Virus record (IMG/VR): IMGVR_UViG_3300006641_000227
Location: 1-21,054 of that record
Length of the DNA stretch: 21,054 bases
Direction: 5' to 3' (one strand)
From: a virus
Part shown: piece by piece, positions 1-7,311 of the stretch
How the letters are laid out: the number at the start of each line of letters is the position of its first letter
Numbering within the stretch: position 1 is the stretch's first letter
The notes under the pieces: generated by a model
The model's input: the letters and a program-made list of their open reading frames with translations, nothing else
What the model was told of the DNA's origin: nothing
Database searches by the model: none
Made by a program: the position numbers and the translations under genes

Positions 1-1
1 A

Positions 2-556
2 AGCAACCTCTACTTCGACGGAACAAATTGGAAATACAGAAACTCGAACGCGGAGGGTGCCTACTACCTGCAAGCGACAGGCACTCATCAATGGGCAACC
101 GCACCCAATTCTGGAGTCAGTGGAGCTGGAACTAATGCGACGCTCACCGAACGCCTCCGCATCGCAGCTGATGGAACGGCGACGTTCTCAGGCCCGATCT
201 CGATGGGGTCTGGACACCAGATCCGCGCCACCGACGGCACCACGTCCGCACCAGGCATCTCGTTCTCCTCGGACCAGAACACCGGCCTCATGTCGGCCGC
301 CGCGGACACGATGGCCGTCGTCACCAACGGCACCGAGCGCGCACGCGTCGATGGCAACGGCAACGTCGTAGTCGGCACGGCCGCCCTGGCCACCAACGCG
401 ACCAACGGGTTCCTGTACATCCCGTCATGCGCGGGCACGCCCACCGGCAACCCGACGGCCTACACGGGCCGCGTGCCTTTGGTCTGGGACAGTACTAACA
501 ACATTTTGTATGTCCGTTCCGGCGGAAGCTGGAGACAGGCCATCCCCGCAGTGTAA
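2..556 (+). CDS. Tail fibre-like protein, C-terminal part (5' truncated)
   Basis: The reading frame is open from base 2 to the TAA at 554-556, so about 184 codons of a longer gene are present and the true start lies outside the window. The visible part begins NLYFDGTNWKYRNSNAEGAY, then has repeated short beta-type units (LRIAADGTATFSG; ARVDGNGNVVVG) and ends with VWDSTNNILYVRSGGSWR. Such Gly/Asn/Thr-rich units and a terminal 'W/YV..GG.W' segment are common in phage tail-fibre and appendage proteins that form trimeric beta structures and contact the host. No chaperone-like or peptidase domain is visible at the C terminus. The fibre assignment rests on composition and repeat style, not on a specific family. 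Confidence 0.75.
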   Translation, partial: SNLYFDGTNWKYRNSNAEGAYYLQATGTHQWATAPNSGVSGAGTNATLTERLRIAADGTATFSGPISMGSGHQIRATDGTTSAPGISFSSDQNTGLMSAAADTMAVVTNGTERARVDGNGNVVVGTAALATNATNGFLYIPSCAGTPTGNPTAYTGRVPLVWDSTNNILYVRSGGSWRQAIPAV

Positions 557-573
557 CCTAAACAAGCACCAAC

Positions 574-903
574 ATGATCACCTGGAAGATCGAACAGATG
601 TGGGTCAAGCCTGCGGAAGGCGACCTCAACAACGTAGTCGTGACGGCCGCGTGGCGCTGCACAGGCACCCAAGAGGCAGACGGCAAATCCTACAGCGGCA
701 CGTGCTACGGCACTGCCTCATTCACCGCCCCCGACCCTGCGGACTTCACCCCGTTCCCGGACCTCACCGAAGAGCAGGTGTTGGCTTGGGTCTGGGCTGC
801 CGGCATCGACAAGGACGCGACTGAGGCGTCGGTCGACCAGCAGATTGCCAGCGCCATCAACCCGCCCATCGTGGTGCCTCCCCTGCCCTGGGACGTCGCT
901 TGA
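574..903 (+). CDS. Small phage protein, DUF7936-like
   Basis: A 109-residue protein starting MITWKIEQMWVKPAEGDLNN. The N-terminal half, with 'W.I..M.V.P..G..N.VV.AAWRCTG', followed by an acidic stretch (LTEEQVLAWVWAAGIDKDAT) and a Pro-rich end, matches my memory of the DUF7936 family, a small protein frequent in marine and freshwater phages and of unknown function. It starts 17 bases after the fibre stop. The start context has no clear Shine-Dalgarno sequence (AAGCACCAACATG), but ATG at 574 is the only sensible start because the conserved block begins there. Its place directly after a fibre gene suggests a virion accessory protein. Family assignment is moderate; the coding call is strong. Confidence 0.8.
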   Translation: MITWKIEQMWVKPAEGDLNNVVVTAAWRCTGTQEADGKSYSGTCYGTASFTAPDPADFTPFPDLTEEQVLAWVWAAGIDKDATEASVDQQIASAINPPIVVPPLPWDVA

Positions 904-959
904 TTTTCTGACTCGCTTCACTTGAACACGTGGGCAAGTCAGCTACACCAGAACCCGAC

Positions 960-1151
960 ATGATCAACGTCGACATCATCAAGGCCGAGCGCGAGGCCGT
1001 CATCCAGAACATCGCTGCCCTGGAGCAGAACATCGGCAAGCTGCAGCAGGAAATCCAACAACAGACCCAGAACCTGATCGCCTCGAAGGGCGCGGTTCTC
1101 GCCTTCGACCGTCTGCTCGAGCAGGCTTCAAAGGCTGAAGGCGCTGCCTGA
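960..1151 (+). CDS. Short coiled-coil protein, function unknown
   Basis: A 63-residue protein from ATG 960 to TGA 1149-1151. The frame is also open upstream to a GTG at 930, but the ATG is preferred because the helical sequence starts there (MINVDIIKAEREAVIQNIAA) and the 10 extra residues look like leader sequence. Residues 5-58 are one continuous amphipathic helix rich in Gln, Glu and Ala with heptad spacing of Ile/Leu (IAALEQNIGKLQQEIQQQTQ), so a coiled coil is likely. No enzymatic motif is present. Small coiled-coil proteins at this position may be virion assembly factors or spanin/chaperone-like accessories; none of these can be supported specifically. A terminator follows at 1177-1234. 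Confidence 0.75.
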   Translation: MINVDIIKAEREAVIQNIAALEQNIGKLQQEIQQQTQNLIASKGAVLAFDRLLEQASKAEGAA

Positions 1152-1176
1152 TTTTGGGGAGTGCCGAGTTCCAACC

Positions 1177-1234
1177 ACCCCGACCCCACTCTGTCTTGGC
1201 CGAGCATAGGCGGCCCTGATGGGGTGGGGTTTTT
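1177..1234 (+). terminator. Probable rho-independent terminator after the fibre block
   Basis: An 11-bp G/C-rich stem pairs bases 1177-1188 with 1220-1230, with one bulged G at 1182. A nested hairpin (GGCCG 1198-1202 with CGGCC 1211-1215) closes the loop, and the stem runs directly into T1230-T1234. The loop is longer than in a textbook terminator, so confidence is moderate. It separates the fibre-end genes from the terminase. Confidence 0.5.
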
Positions 1235-1352
1235 GATTCAAAAACACCTTGAACCGGCACGCACATTCACTAACCCCTTTTCACCCCCTCGGCGGGTTTC
1301 TTGCATGGTCCCGCCCCGCCCGTGAGCGGATAGTAGAGGGGGCCGTTTTCCC
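1235..1352 (+). other. Intergenic leader upstream of terminase
   Basis: This gap between the terminator and the terminase start holds no open frame I would call a gene. TTGAAC at 1249-1254 resembles a -35 box, but no good -10 lies at the right distance, so I do not call a promoter. A purine-rich AGAGGGGG about ten bases before ATG 1353 may serve as a weak ribosome-binding site. Confidence 0.4.
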
Positions 1353-2915
1353 ATGAGTGAGACGAAGGCACCGGCGGACTGGTATCGGCCAGGGAAGAGT
1401 GTCTCGGAGTTCCACCAGAGCCGCTGCCGAATCCGCGTCCTGATCGGCGGCCGTGGTTCGGGCAAAACGACCGGCGTCGCCGTGGAGACGGTGCTCAAGC
1501 ACTGCTGGCAGAACGCTGGGGCCCGCGTCTACATCCTCCGCAAGACCGCCCAGGCCAACCAGGACACCACCCTCGAGACGTTCGAGCTGGTCTTCGGCAA
1601 TTCCGGAACCGCCTTCCTGGACACGGGCCTGAGCCTGTTCAAGAAGATCGAGGGCGGCCGTCAATTCCGGATCCCCAGCCAAAAGGCTGTCGAGTTGTTC
1701 AACTCGTACATGAAGATGAACCCTCGAGCCTCCAAGGCCGAGATTGAGCGGTGGCTGGACACGGTGGGCAACAAGTACTGCTCCTGGCTCCTGTTCTCAG
1801 GTGTGCCCACCAGCTCCCACAGGGCCACTCGCTTCCGCGGTTTCGAGGCCAGTCTCATCGTCCTCATCGAGGCCGACCAGTTCGACAAGGAGGACGTCGA
1901 CCTGGCACTGGCGTGTCTCCGGTGGAAAGGCGCCGACCCCAAGGACTGCGACGACCGCGGCTTCTTGAGGGAGCAGGGCCTGATCCTCGACACCAACCCT
2001 CCGTCGCCCCGCCACTGGATTGCCAAGTGGGAGGAGGAAGCGGCGACCTACGTCGACAAGACCGTCATCCGGTTCTGGCACATCGAGACCGAAGAGAACC
2101 GGTCCAACCTGCCGCCCAACTACATCGAGGACCTCGCCCGGCAGTACGCCAAGAACCCGCCGATGTACAAGCGGATGCTCTTGGGCCAGTACGCTGAAGC
2201 CTTTGACGGCAACCCCGTCCTGTGGTCCTTCAGCCAGGAGCACGTCTACAAGGACCTGCCCTTTCCGAAAGGCGCCTACCTCGTCGTGGGGTGGGACTTC
2301 GGCGCTTCCGCGAATGCCTGCGTCTTCAGCGCCTACTGGGAAGAAAACGGGCAAGAATACCTCTGGGACGTCTATGAGTACTTCAAGGAACAGACCGACA
2401 CCGAAGAACAATGCCGACAGGTCCAGAAGATCCTCGATGAAGTCTTTCCGTGGCACCAGGACCGGGCGTTCTGTGCGGGAGTTCTCCACTACTGCGACCC
2501 GGCGGGAGTCCAAAGGCGCGACACGGGACAAAGCCTCGCCGTTCTCTCGTCGTTTGGCTTCTATCCGGGCTTCCGCCGCAGCGGCCTTCAAGAGTCCCTC
2601 GCCCTCTACAACCGCCTCCTCGAGACCCGGGACACGGCAAATCGCCTCGTCTATCGGATCGACTCAAAAAACTGTCCCATGCTCTACGCAGCTTCGGTTG
2701 GCGGCTACCGCTACCCTGGCCAGGGGGAGCCAGGATACGGAGGGGACGAGCCGCTGAAGGGCCCCAAGGGCGGCAACTACGACCACATCGCGGACGCCTC
2801 ACGGTACGCCAAGACCAACGTCCTGCGCCTCCTGAAGGTCGGCGAGGACCCCAAGGACCCCACCGGCAAGCTGAGCATGGTGGCCAAGCCCAATCGCCCG
2901 CGCCGCTGGCGTTGA
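1353..2915 (+). CDS. terL: Terminase large subunit (ATPase and nuclease)
   Basis: This 520-residue protein is the DNA-packaging motor that cuts concatemeric phage DNA and pumps it into the prohead at the portal. The ATPase half shows Walker A GGRGSGKTT (32-40), a degenerate Walker B SLIVLIEADQ (167-176; catalytic Glu probably E173) and the coupling motif DTNPPS (213-218) followed by HW. The nuclease half has the RNase H-like acidic residues: D315 in VVGWDFG, D382 in HYCDPAG and the C-terminal NYDHIADASRY (475-485, D477/D481). Length and domain order are normal for a podovirus-type TerL. No small terminase gene is recognisable in the window; it may lie outside or be one of the unknown small genes. 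Confidence 0.97.
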   Translation: MSETKAPADWYRPGKSVSEFHQSRCRIRVLIGGRGSGKTTGVAVETVLKHCWQNAGARVYILRKTAQANQDTTLETFELVFGNSGTAFLDTGLSLFKKIEGGRQFRIPSQKAVELFNSYMKMNPRASKAEIERWLDTVGNKYCSWLLFSGVPTSSHRATRFRGFEASLIVLIEADQFDKEDVDLALACLRWKGADPKDCDDRGFLREQGLILDTNPPSPRHWIAKWEEEAATYVDKTVIRFWHIETEENRSNLPPNYIEDLARQYAKNPPMYKRMLLGQYAEAFDGNPVLWSFSQEHVYKDLPFPKGAYLVVGWDFGASANACVFSAYWEENGQEYLWDVYEYFKEQTDTEEQCRQVQKILDEVFPWHQDRAFCAGVLHYCDPAGVQRRDTGQSLAVLSSFGFYPGFRRSGLQESLALYNRLLETRDTANRLVYRIDSKNCPMLYAASVGGYRYPGQGEPGYGGDEPLKGPKGGNYDHIADASRYAKTNVLRLLKVGEDPKDPTGKLSMVAKPNRPRRWR

Positions 2916-2949
2916 CGTCGCCTTGGAAACGTGGCCACATAGCCTGAGC

Positions 2950-2955
2950 AGGAGG
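2950..2955 (+). promoter_or_regulatory. Shine-Dalgarno deciding the start at 2962
   Basis: AGGAGG lies six bases before ATG 2962. It selects this ATG over a TTG at 2923 that would add 13 residues in the same frame. Confidence 0.7.
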
Positions 2956-2961
2956 AAACAC

Positions 2962-3312
2962 ATGGACCCGATTCAATCCGCCGAGAACAAGAACATGCCC
3001 ACCAAGGCATCACCCACCGTTGACCTGACCGAGAGCCAACGGGACGCCTTGTTCGGTCCGGGCGGCTGTGTTCCTGGCGAGATGTACGAGCTCAAGCTCA
3101 AGGCGGGCGAGCTCGGTGACGCAGGCTCCCAGACGTTCGAGATCGTGGAGACGGAGTCCGAGTACGAAGAGGCGCCGGCCGAAGACATGGCCGCCGAGGA
3201 GGACTCCAGCCCGGACGACGAGGTGTCCATGCTGGGCTACGACCGCAAGAAGATGGTGTCCAAGCGCGGCAAGCAGTCTGCCAAGCTGGATATGAAGGAT
3301 CTCGAGTACTAA
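2962..3312 (+). CDS. Acidic small protein between terminase and portal
   Basis: A 116-residue protein from ATG 2962, chosen because an AGGAGG site sits just upstream. It has an N-terminal half with a short globular-looking segment (VDLTESQRDALF, then GEMYELKLKAGELGD), a central very acidic stretch (residues about 57-90, rich in Glu and Asp) and a basic C terminus (YDRKKMVSKRGKQSAKLDMK). I recognise no family. The sharp change from acidic to basic charge is typical of small head-assembly or DNA-contacting phage proteins, but that is only analogy. It sits 46 bases after terL and 18 bases before the next gene, inside the packaging/portal block. Confidence 0.85.
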   Translation: MDPIQSAENKNMPTKASPTVDLTESQRDALFGPGGCVPGEMYELKLKAGELGDAGSQTFEIVETESEYEEAPAEDMAAEEDSSPDDEVSMLGYDRKKMVSKRGKQSAKLDMKDLEY

Positions 3313-3330
3313 CCCCTCTCGTTCACTGCC

Positions 3331-3660
3331 ATGGCAATGCTCAACTATCTCGGCGCGAACCCGCAGCCCGGACTGTCGATGCCGGCCGGTATGCCCGGCT
3401 CGGGCGCTCCTTCTGATCCCCTGGCCTCTCCGATGGGCGGAGGCATGCCGCCTGCCCCCGCGGGCCCGGCTCCGATGCCTGCTTTTGGCGGCATGGGCAT
3501 GCCTGGCGTCGGCATGATGGACGCTGCGGGCAAAGCCTACGAGGCGGTGACCCAGGAGGACGGCACGGTGCTCTTGCACATCAAGAACCCCGACGGTTCC
3601 CGCGGCCCTGCTGTCAAGATCGTCCAGGTCGGCTCGAAGACCGTGAAGCCTGCGATGTAA
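3331..3660 (+). CDS. Met/Pro/Gly-rich small protein upstream of portal
   Basis: A 109-residue protein ending three bases before the portal ATG. Residues 1-65 are of low complexity, dominated by Pro, Gly, Ala and Met (12 methionines in the whole protein; segments such as GMPGSGAP and FGGMGMPGVGMM). The last 45 residues look folded, with a beta-like block AYEAVTQEDGTVLLHIKNPD followed by VKIVQVGSKTV. An ATG at 3337 is an equally possible start. There is no Shine-Dalgarno sequence. The function is unknown; the position suggests a head or packaging accessory role. The third-base G/C preference matches neighbouring genes, which supports the coding call. Confidence 0.8.
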   Translation: MAMLNYLGANPQPGLSMPAGMPGSGAPSDPLASPMGGGMPPAPAGPAPMPAFGGMGMPGVGMMDAAGKAYEAVTQEDGTVLLHIKNPDGSRGPAVKIVQVGSKTVKPAM

Positions 3661-3663
3661 GTC

Positions 3664-5742
3664 ATGGACAGGGCTCTCGCTGCCAAGCTCAAGGACAAGT
3701 CGTACCACGACCGGCTGTGCAAGCTGGTTCGTGAGTACGCCGAACTGGGCTTTCGCAACGTCGAGTACTGGGCCCCGGAGTGGGACACGGCGCATGACCT
3801 GATCATGTGCTACGCCCCGCTGACCAAGACCGACTACGAGAAGCTCGAGAAGGGCCACCCCAAGCGATTCGTCCTGCCGATGACGGCGACCCAGGTGACC
3901 ACGATGGCCACCTACATCGCCCAGATCCTCTACGGCGATTCCGCACCGCACAAGGTCGAGCCCCGCGGCCCTGAAGACGAGATCCCGGCCGAGCACATCA
4001 ACACGATGCTCCGCTGGAACGCGGAGCAGCAGCCCACCTACCTGTTGGGCCATCTGTTCGTCCAGGACGTCCTGACGTTCAACCGCGGCATCTTCTACAA
4101 CAGCTGGTCCCCCATCCAGAAGCCGGAGACGGTCGAGGTGGAGGTCGAGGTCCCGGGCGAAGTCGGCGACGACGGACAGCCCGTCAAGTACCTCTCGCAG
4201 CGGCGCCGGATGAAGACCATCGGCGGCTTCTGCAAGTCGGAGTTGGTGTCACCTTACGATTGGATCGCCGACCCCTCGGCGGCCCTGTGGAAGGCCCAGG
4301 AGGGCCGTTTCATGGGCCACCGGTTCAAGCTGCAGTGGACCGAGCTCCTGCGCCGTTCGCGCCTGCCTGTCGACCACCCGGCCTACGTCCGGCCCGAGGC
4401 TGTCGAGGCCCTCAAAAAGAAGAACCGGCCCAACAGCAACCTTCCCCCTTCCCTGACCGGCCACGGCAGCGTGACGGGCACCCGTCCCGACCAGGCGATG
4501 TCCCGGTCGTTCTACGAGCGCCAACGCATCACTGGGCCTCTCGTCGCGGAGACCGCCAACCACGCAGATCCAGGCACCGTCGAGTGCGTTGAGATGTGGG
4601 TGAAGCTGGTCCCCGCCGACCAAGGGATCCACGACGGCGAGGACCTCACGGTCTTCCAGTTCATCCTCGCCAACGGAGACACCCTTCTCAGCGCGGTTGA
4701 GTCGACCTACGACCACGGGATGTTCCCCTACTCGTACGCCGAGGGCCGACCGACCGCCCACTACCAGTTTGGCCCGTCCTGGGCGTTCATGCTCAAGGGC
4801 CTTCAGGACCATGTCGACTATCTAAAGAACCGCCACCAGGAGGCTCTCCAGCGCACCGTCGGCAATGTCTTCGTCGCCAACCCCCACTACGTCGACCTCG
4901 AGGACTTCCTCAACCCGGAGAAAGAGGGCCTTCTCATCCCTCTGAAGCCGTCGGCAGTCGGCCAAAAGATCAGCGACGTCATCCAGCAGGTGCCGATCAA
5001 GGACCTGACCGAAGGCTTCAACGCGGAGATGCAGGGGTTCGTCCAGTACTCGGAGAACGTCACCGGGGCGAACAACTACATGCAGGGCGTGACGGAAGCG
5101 GGTGGCACGGCCACCGAGTTTGCCGGCACCCAGCAGATGGCGGCCGGGCGCATGTCGAGTGTGGCCCGCCTCATCAGCGTCCAGGCCATCGTTCCGCAGA
5201 CCAAGCAGTTCGTCTCGATGTTCCAGCAGTTCCTCGAGGACACGCAGAAGGTGCGGTACGTCGCCGACCCCTTCAGCAGCCCGACGCAGCTCCTGAACGT
5301 CAACGTCCTGGAGATCAGCCGCGACACGGTCCAGGGCGAATTCGACTTTGTCCCCCACGACGGCTCACTGCCGACGGGAGACGCCAAGAAGGTGGCCGGC
5401 ATCGCTCGCCTCCTGCAGGTGGCTGCCGGCTTCCCTCAGGTGTTCGCCCCGGCGCCTGGCAACATCGATCCCCGAGCCCTCATCATCGCCGGCGCAAAGG
5501 CGTCCGGCATCAACGACCTCGAGCGGTTCTACTATGATCCCGCCTCGTTCCCGTCCGCTGTTGCGGGCCAGGTCGGAGCGCAGATGCCAGGCATGGTGCC
5601 CACGGTCGAGCCGCCGCTTCCGCTGCAGCCGCCGGGAGGCGCCCCTCCGGGACCCGCGCCCGCCATGCCGGGACTGCCCGACGTCGGCCCTCCGTCCATC
5701 GAGCCTTTGGCAGCGACGCAGCCTCGTCCTGAGAGCATCTGA
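3664..5742 (+). CDS. Portal protein
   Basis: A 692-residue protein that by size, position and pattern is the portal, the dodecameric ring at one head vertex through which TerL pumps DNA and onto which the adaptor docks. The N-terminal half carries portal-like blocks (YWAPEWDTAHDLI, VLPMTATQVTTMATYIAQIL, LGHLFVQDVLTFNRGIFYN). The long-helix region around 470-530 (GVTEAGGTATEFAGTQQMAA onward, then SVQAIVPQTKQFVSMFQQFL) matches the stem and crown helices of podovirus portals. Residues about 641-692 form a Pro/Gly/Ala-rich tail that probably lies at the flexible C terminus facing the head interior. The gene is followed after 17 bases by the small gene at 5760. The exact portal family is not certain. 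Confidence 0.92.
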   Translation: MDRALAAKLKDKSYHDRLCKLVREYAELGFRNVEYWAPEWDTAHDLIMCYAPLTKTDYEKLEKGHPKRFVLPMTATQVTTMATYIAQILYGDSAPHKVEPRGPEDEIPAEHINTMLRWNAEQQPTYLLGHLFVQDVLTFNRGIFYNSWSPIQKPETVEVEVEVPGEVGDDGQPVKYLSQRRRMKTIGGFCKSELVSPYDWIADPSAALWKAQEGRFMGHRFKLQWTELLRRSRLPVDHPAYVRPEAVEALKKKNRPNSNLPPSLTGHGSVTGTRPDQAMSRSFYERQRITGPLVAETANHADPGTVECVEMWVKLVPADQGIHDGEDLTVFQFILANGDTLLSAVESTYDHGMFPYSYAEGRPTAHYQFGPSWAFMLKGLQDHVDYLKNRHQEALQRTVGNVFVANPHYVDLEDFLNPEKEGLLIPLKPSAVGQKISDVIQQVPIKDLTEGFNAEMQGFVQYSENVTGANNYMQGVTEAGGTATEFAGTQQMAAGRMSSVARLISVQAIVPQTKQFVSMFQQFLEDTQKVRYVADPFSSPTQLLNVNVLEISRDTVQGEFDFVPHDGSLPTGDAKKVAGIARLLQVAAGFPQVFAPAPGNIDPRALIIAGAKASGINDLERFYYDPASFPSAVAGQVGAQMPGMVPTVEPPLPLQPPGGAPPGPAPAMPGLPDVGPPSIEPLAATQPRPESI

Positions 5743-5759
5743 GGCTTCCCTTGTCCTGC

Positions 5760-6017
5760 ATGGAGTCTCTGGTAAGCCTGTCGACCGAAGAACGAAACTG
5801 GGCTCGTCAAGAGTTGCCCGGCAGCCGTTCCCAAAGGGTTCTACACAACTTCCTGATCCAGCGGATCGAGGAGTACCGGAACCGTCTGGAGACAGCGCCG
5901 ACGGGTGACATCGTCGCCCTACAGGCAGCCATCCGTGAGTGCCGCGCCTTCCTGGGCGAGCTCCACGCGCACGACCCAGAGCAGATCAAGCGAATGTATG
6001 AACACCAGCCAGATTGA
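5760..6017 (+). CDS. Small helical protein between portal and scaffold
   Basis: An 85-residue protein from ATG 5760 (the frame extends three codons upstream to a TTG at 5751, less likely). It is predicted all-helical, with two amphipathic segments: ERNWARQELPGSRSQRVLHN followed by FLIQRIEEYRNRLETA, and IVALQAAIRECRAFLGELHA. I recognise no family. Its last 20 bases overlap the start of the scaffold gene, so translation of the two may be coupled. In many podoviruses a small protein sits here and is linked to head assembly; nothing in the sequence proves that here. Confidence 0.82.
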   Translation: MESLVSLSTEERNWARQELPGSRSQRVLHNFLIQRIEEYRNRLETAPTGDIVALQAAIRECRAFLGELHAHDPEQIKRMYEHQPD

Positions 6018-7173
6018 GCCCTCCACTACTGAGGCGGGCCTGACCACCATCGAGCAAGCGAATGCTCAGGCGTCGGCAGCACTGTCGACCCCCACGATCT
6101 CGGCCAAGGATGCTCTTGGTCTGGATGAGTCGCCCCGCGAATCCCTCCAGCGCGAGCAGGAGAAGGTGAACGCGCAGGCGCCGCAGGAGAAGATGCAGCG
6201 GGATGAAAACGGGCGTTTCATCAACCCGTCCAAACCGAAGAAGGACAAGGCTCCCAAGATCGAAGCTCCCGCTCCGGCCGCCGCGGCTACACCAGCCCCG
6301 GTCGAGGAGCCAAAGCCTGCAGAACCCGCCAAGCCTGCCGAGCCGGCCAAGGTCAAGATTGGCGACAAGGAGTACACCGTCGAGGAGCTCGGAAAGCTCC
6401 TGGCCGAGCGCGAGAAGCCCCAGCCGGTAGCCCAGGCGCCCGACCCCGCACCGGCCCCGGTGAAGGAGCCGACTCCGGAAGAGATTGCCAAGTTCGAGGC
6501 GGACTTCATCAATCAGCTCGCGTCGAACATCGCCGACGCCAATCTGTCCGAGGAGGGTCTCGAGAAGATTTTGGTCGGAGGCAAGGATGGCGTAGCGGCC
6601 CTGCAGAACGTGCTCAAGGGCGTCGCTGCTCGTTCAGTCCTCGAGGCCCGCAAGAGCATCTACGCCGAGCTCAACCCGGTCATGCAACAGCTTGCCCAGC
6701 AGGTCAGCCCGCTGGTGCAGAGCAACCAAATGCTCGAACGCCACGCTACTGAGGCCGCGTTCCTGTCCAAGTACCCTGAGTACTCTGGAGAGCACCTTGA
6801 GACGGCTCGCTACGTCGCCGAGCAGCTCATGGCCCAGTATCCGCAGCAGGTGGCCCGCATGGATCGCGGCCAGTTCGTCGAAGAAGTCAATCGGCAGGCG
6901 GACCGCATTCTGTCCACCGAGTTCAAGCGATGGAACCCCAACGCCCAGGGCACCTGGCGTGATTGGACCAAGGCTCAAAAAGCGCCAGCTGCACCCGCTC
7001 CCACCCCTGCGGCAGCGCCGGCGCCCGCTCCAGCAGCTCCCACCGCGCCTTCTCCGTCCCCGGCTGCATCCCCCAAGCCAGCCGTCAAACCACCGGCTGC
7101 AAACAGCCCGGGGGCGGTTACTGGAGCCCCCAAGGACTGGCAGAAGGGCGTAGCAAGCTCGCTGCTTAGTTGA
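5998..7173 (+). CDS. Head scaffolding protein
   Basis: A 391-residue protein, probably the scaffold around which capsid protein assembles before DNA entry. It starts at ATG 5998, inside the previous gene; upstream codons in this frame are out-of-phase shadow of that gene. Order: acidic/Gln-rich helical N terminus (MNTSQIEPSTTEAGLTTIEQ), a Pro/Ala/Glu/Lys linker (about 85-115), a small conserved block KIGDKEYTVEELGKLLAERE that is common in phage scaffolds, a long helical core (about 160-320), then a Pro/Ala linker (about 328-373) and a short end KDWQKGVASSLLS. Its place immediately before the major capsid gene and this composition are typical. The last residues may contact the capsid. A strong terminator follows. 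Confidence 0.88.
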   Translation: MNTSQIEPSTTEAGLTTIEQANAQASAALSTPTISAKDALGLDESPRESLQREQEKVNAQAPQEKMQRDENGRFINPSKPKKDKAPKIEAPAPAAAATPAPVEEPKPAEPAKPAEPAKVKIGDKEYTVEELGKLLAEREKPQPVAQAPDPAPAPVKEPTPEEIAKFEADFINQLASNIADANLSEEGLEKILVGGKDGVAALQNVLKGVAARSVLEARKSIYAELNPVMQQLAQQVSPLVQSNQMLERHATEAAFLSKYPEYSGEHLETARYVAEQLMAQYPQQVARMDRGQFVEEVNRQADRILSTEFKRWNPNAQGTWRDWTKAQKAPAAPAPTPAAAPAPAPAAPTAPSPSPAASPKPAVKPPAANSPGAVTGAPKDWQKGVASSLLS

Positions 7174-7197
7174 TTTAGGGGACAAACAATCAAAGAG

Positions 7198-7229
7198 GGC
7201 CTCCAACCTATTGAGGTTGGGGGCCTTTT
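7198..7229 (+). terminator. Strong rho-independent terminator after scaffold
   Basis: A 12-bp stem pairs 7198-7209 (GGCCTCCAACCT) with 7214-7225 (AGGTTGGGGGCC), with one T-G wobble and an ATTG loop, and is followed by TTTT at 7226-7229. It ends the packaging/head block and separates it from the capsid gene. Confidence 0.9.
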
Positions 7230-7238
7230 CCGTGTAAT
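7211..7238 (+). promoter_or_regulatory. Candidate sigma70-like promoter for the capsid cassette
   Basis: TTGAGG (7211-7216) and TGTAAT (7233-7238) are separated by 16 bases and resemble -35 and -10 boxes. The -35 part overlaps the terminator stem. A start near 7245 would give the capsid mRNA a leader of about 65 bases that contains the interleaved palindrome at 7267-7288. This is a pattern match only; a phage or divergent host sigma factor could use different boxes. Confidence 0.25.
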
Positions 7239-7266
7239 CGTCCTCTCAGTTAGGTTGTTGGGGCGA

Positions 7267-7288
7267 GTGTCCTGACACCTACGTGTCA
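7267..7288 (+). promoter_or_regulatory. Interleaved palindrome in the capsid gene leader
   Basis: The 22-base element reads GTGTC-CT-GACAC-CTAC-GTGTCA. The middle GACAC can pair with either the left GTGTC (two-base spacer) or, as TGACAC/GTGTCA (7273-7278 with 7283-7288), with the right arm across a CTAC loop. It lies 23 bases before the capsid ATG. As RNA only the second hairpin has a normal loop; as DNA the three half-sites could bind a dimeric protein. The role is unknown. Confidence 0.5.
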
Positions 7289-7311
7289 AACAACAACCAA
7301 AAGGACATACA

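Noticed and set aside
3010-4053. A 347-codon minus-strand frame across three genes
   Set aside because: It spans the boundaries of three well-supported + strand genes and has shadow-type composition.
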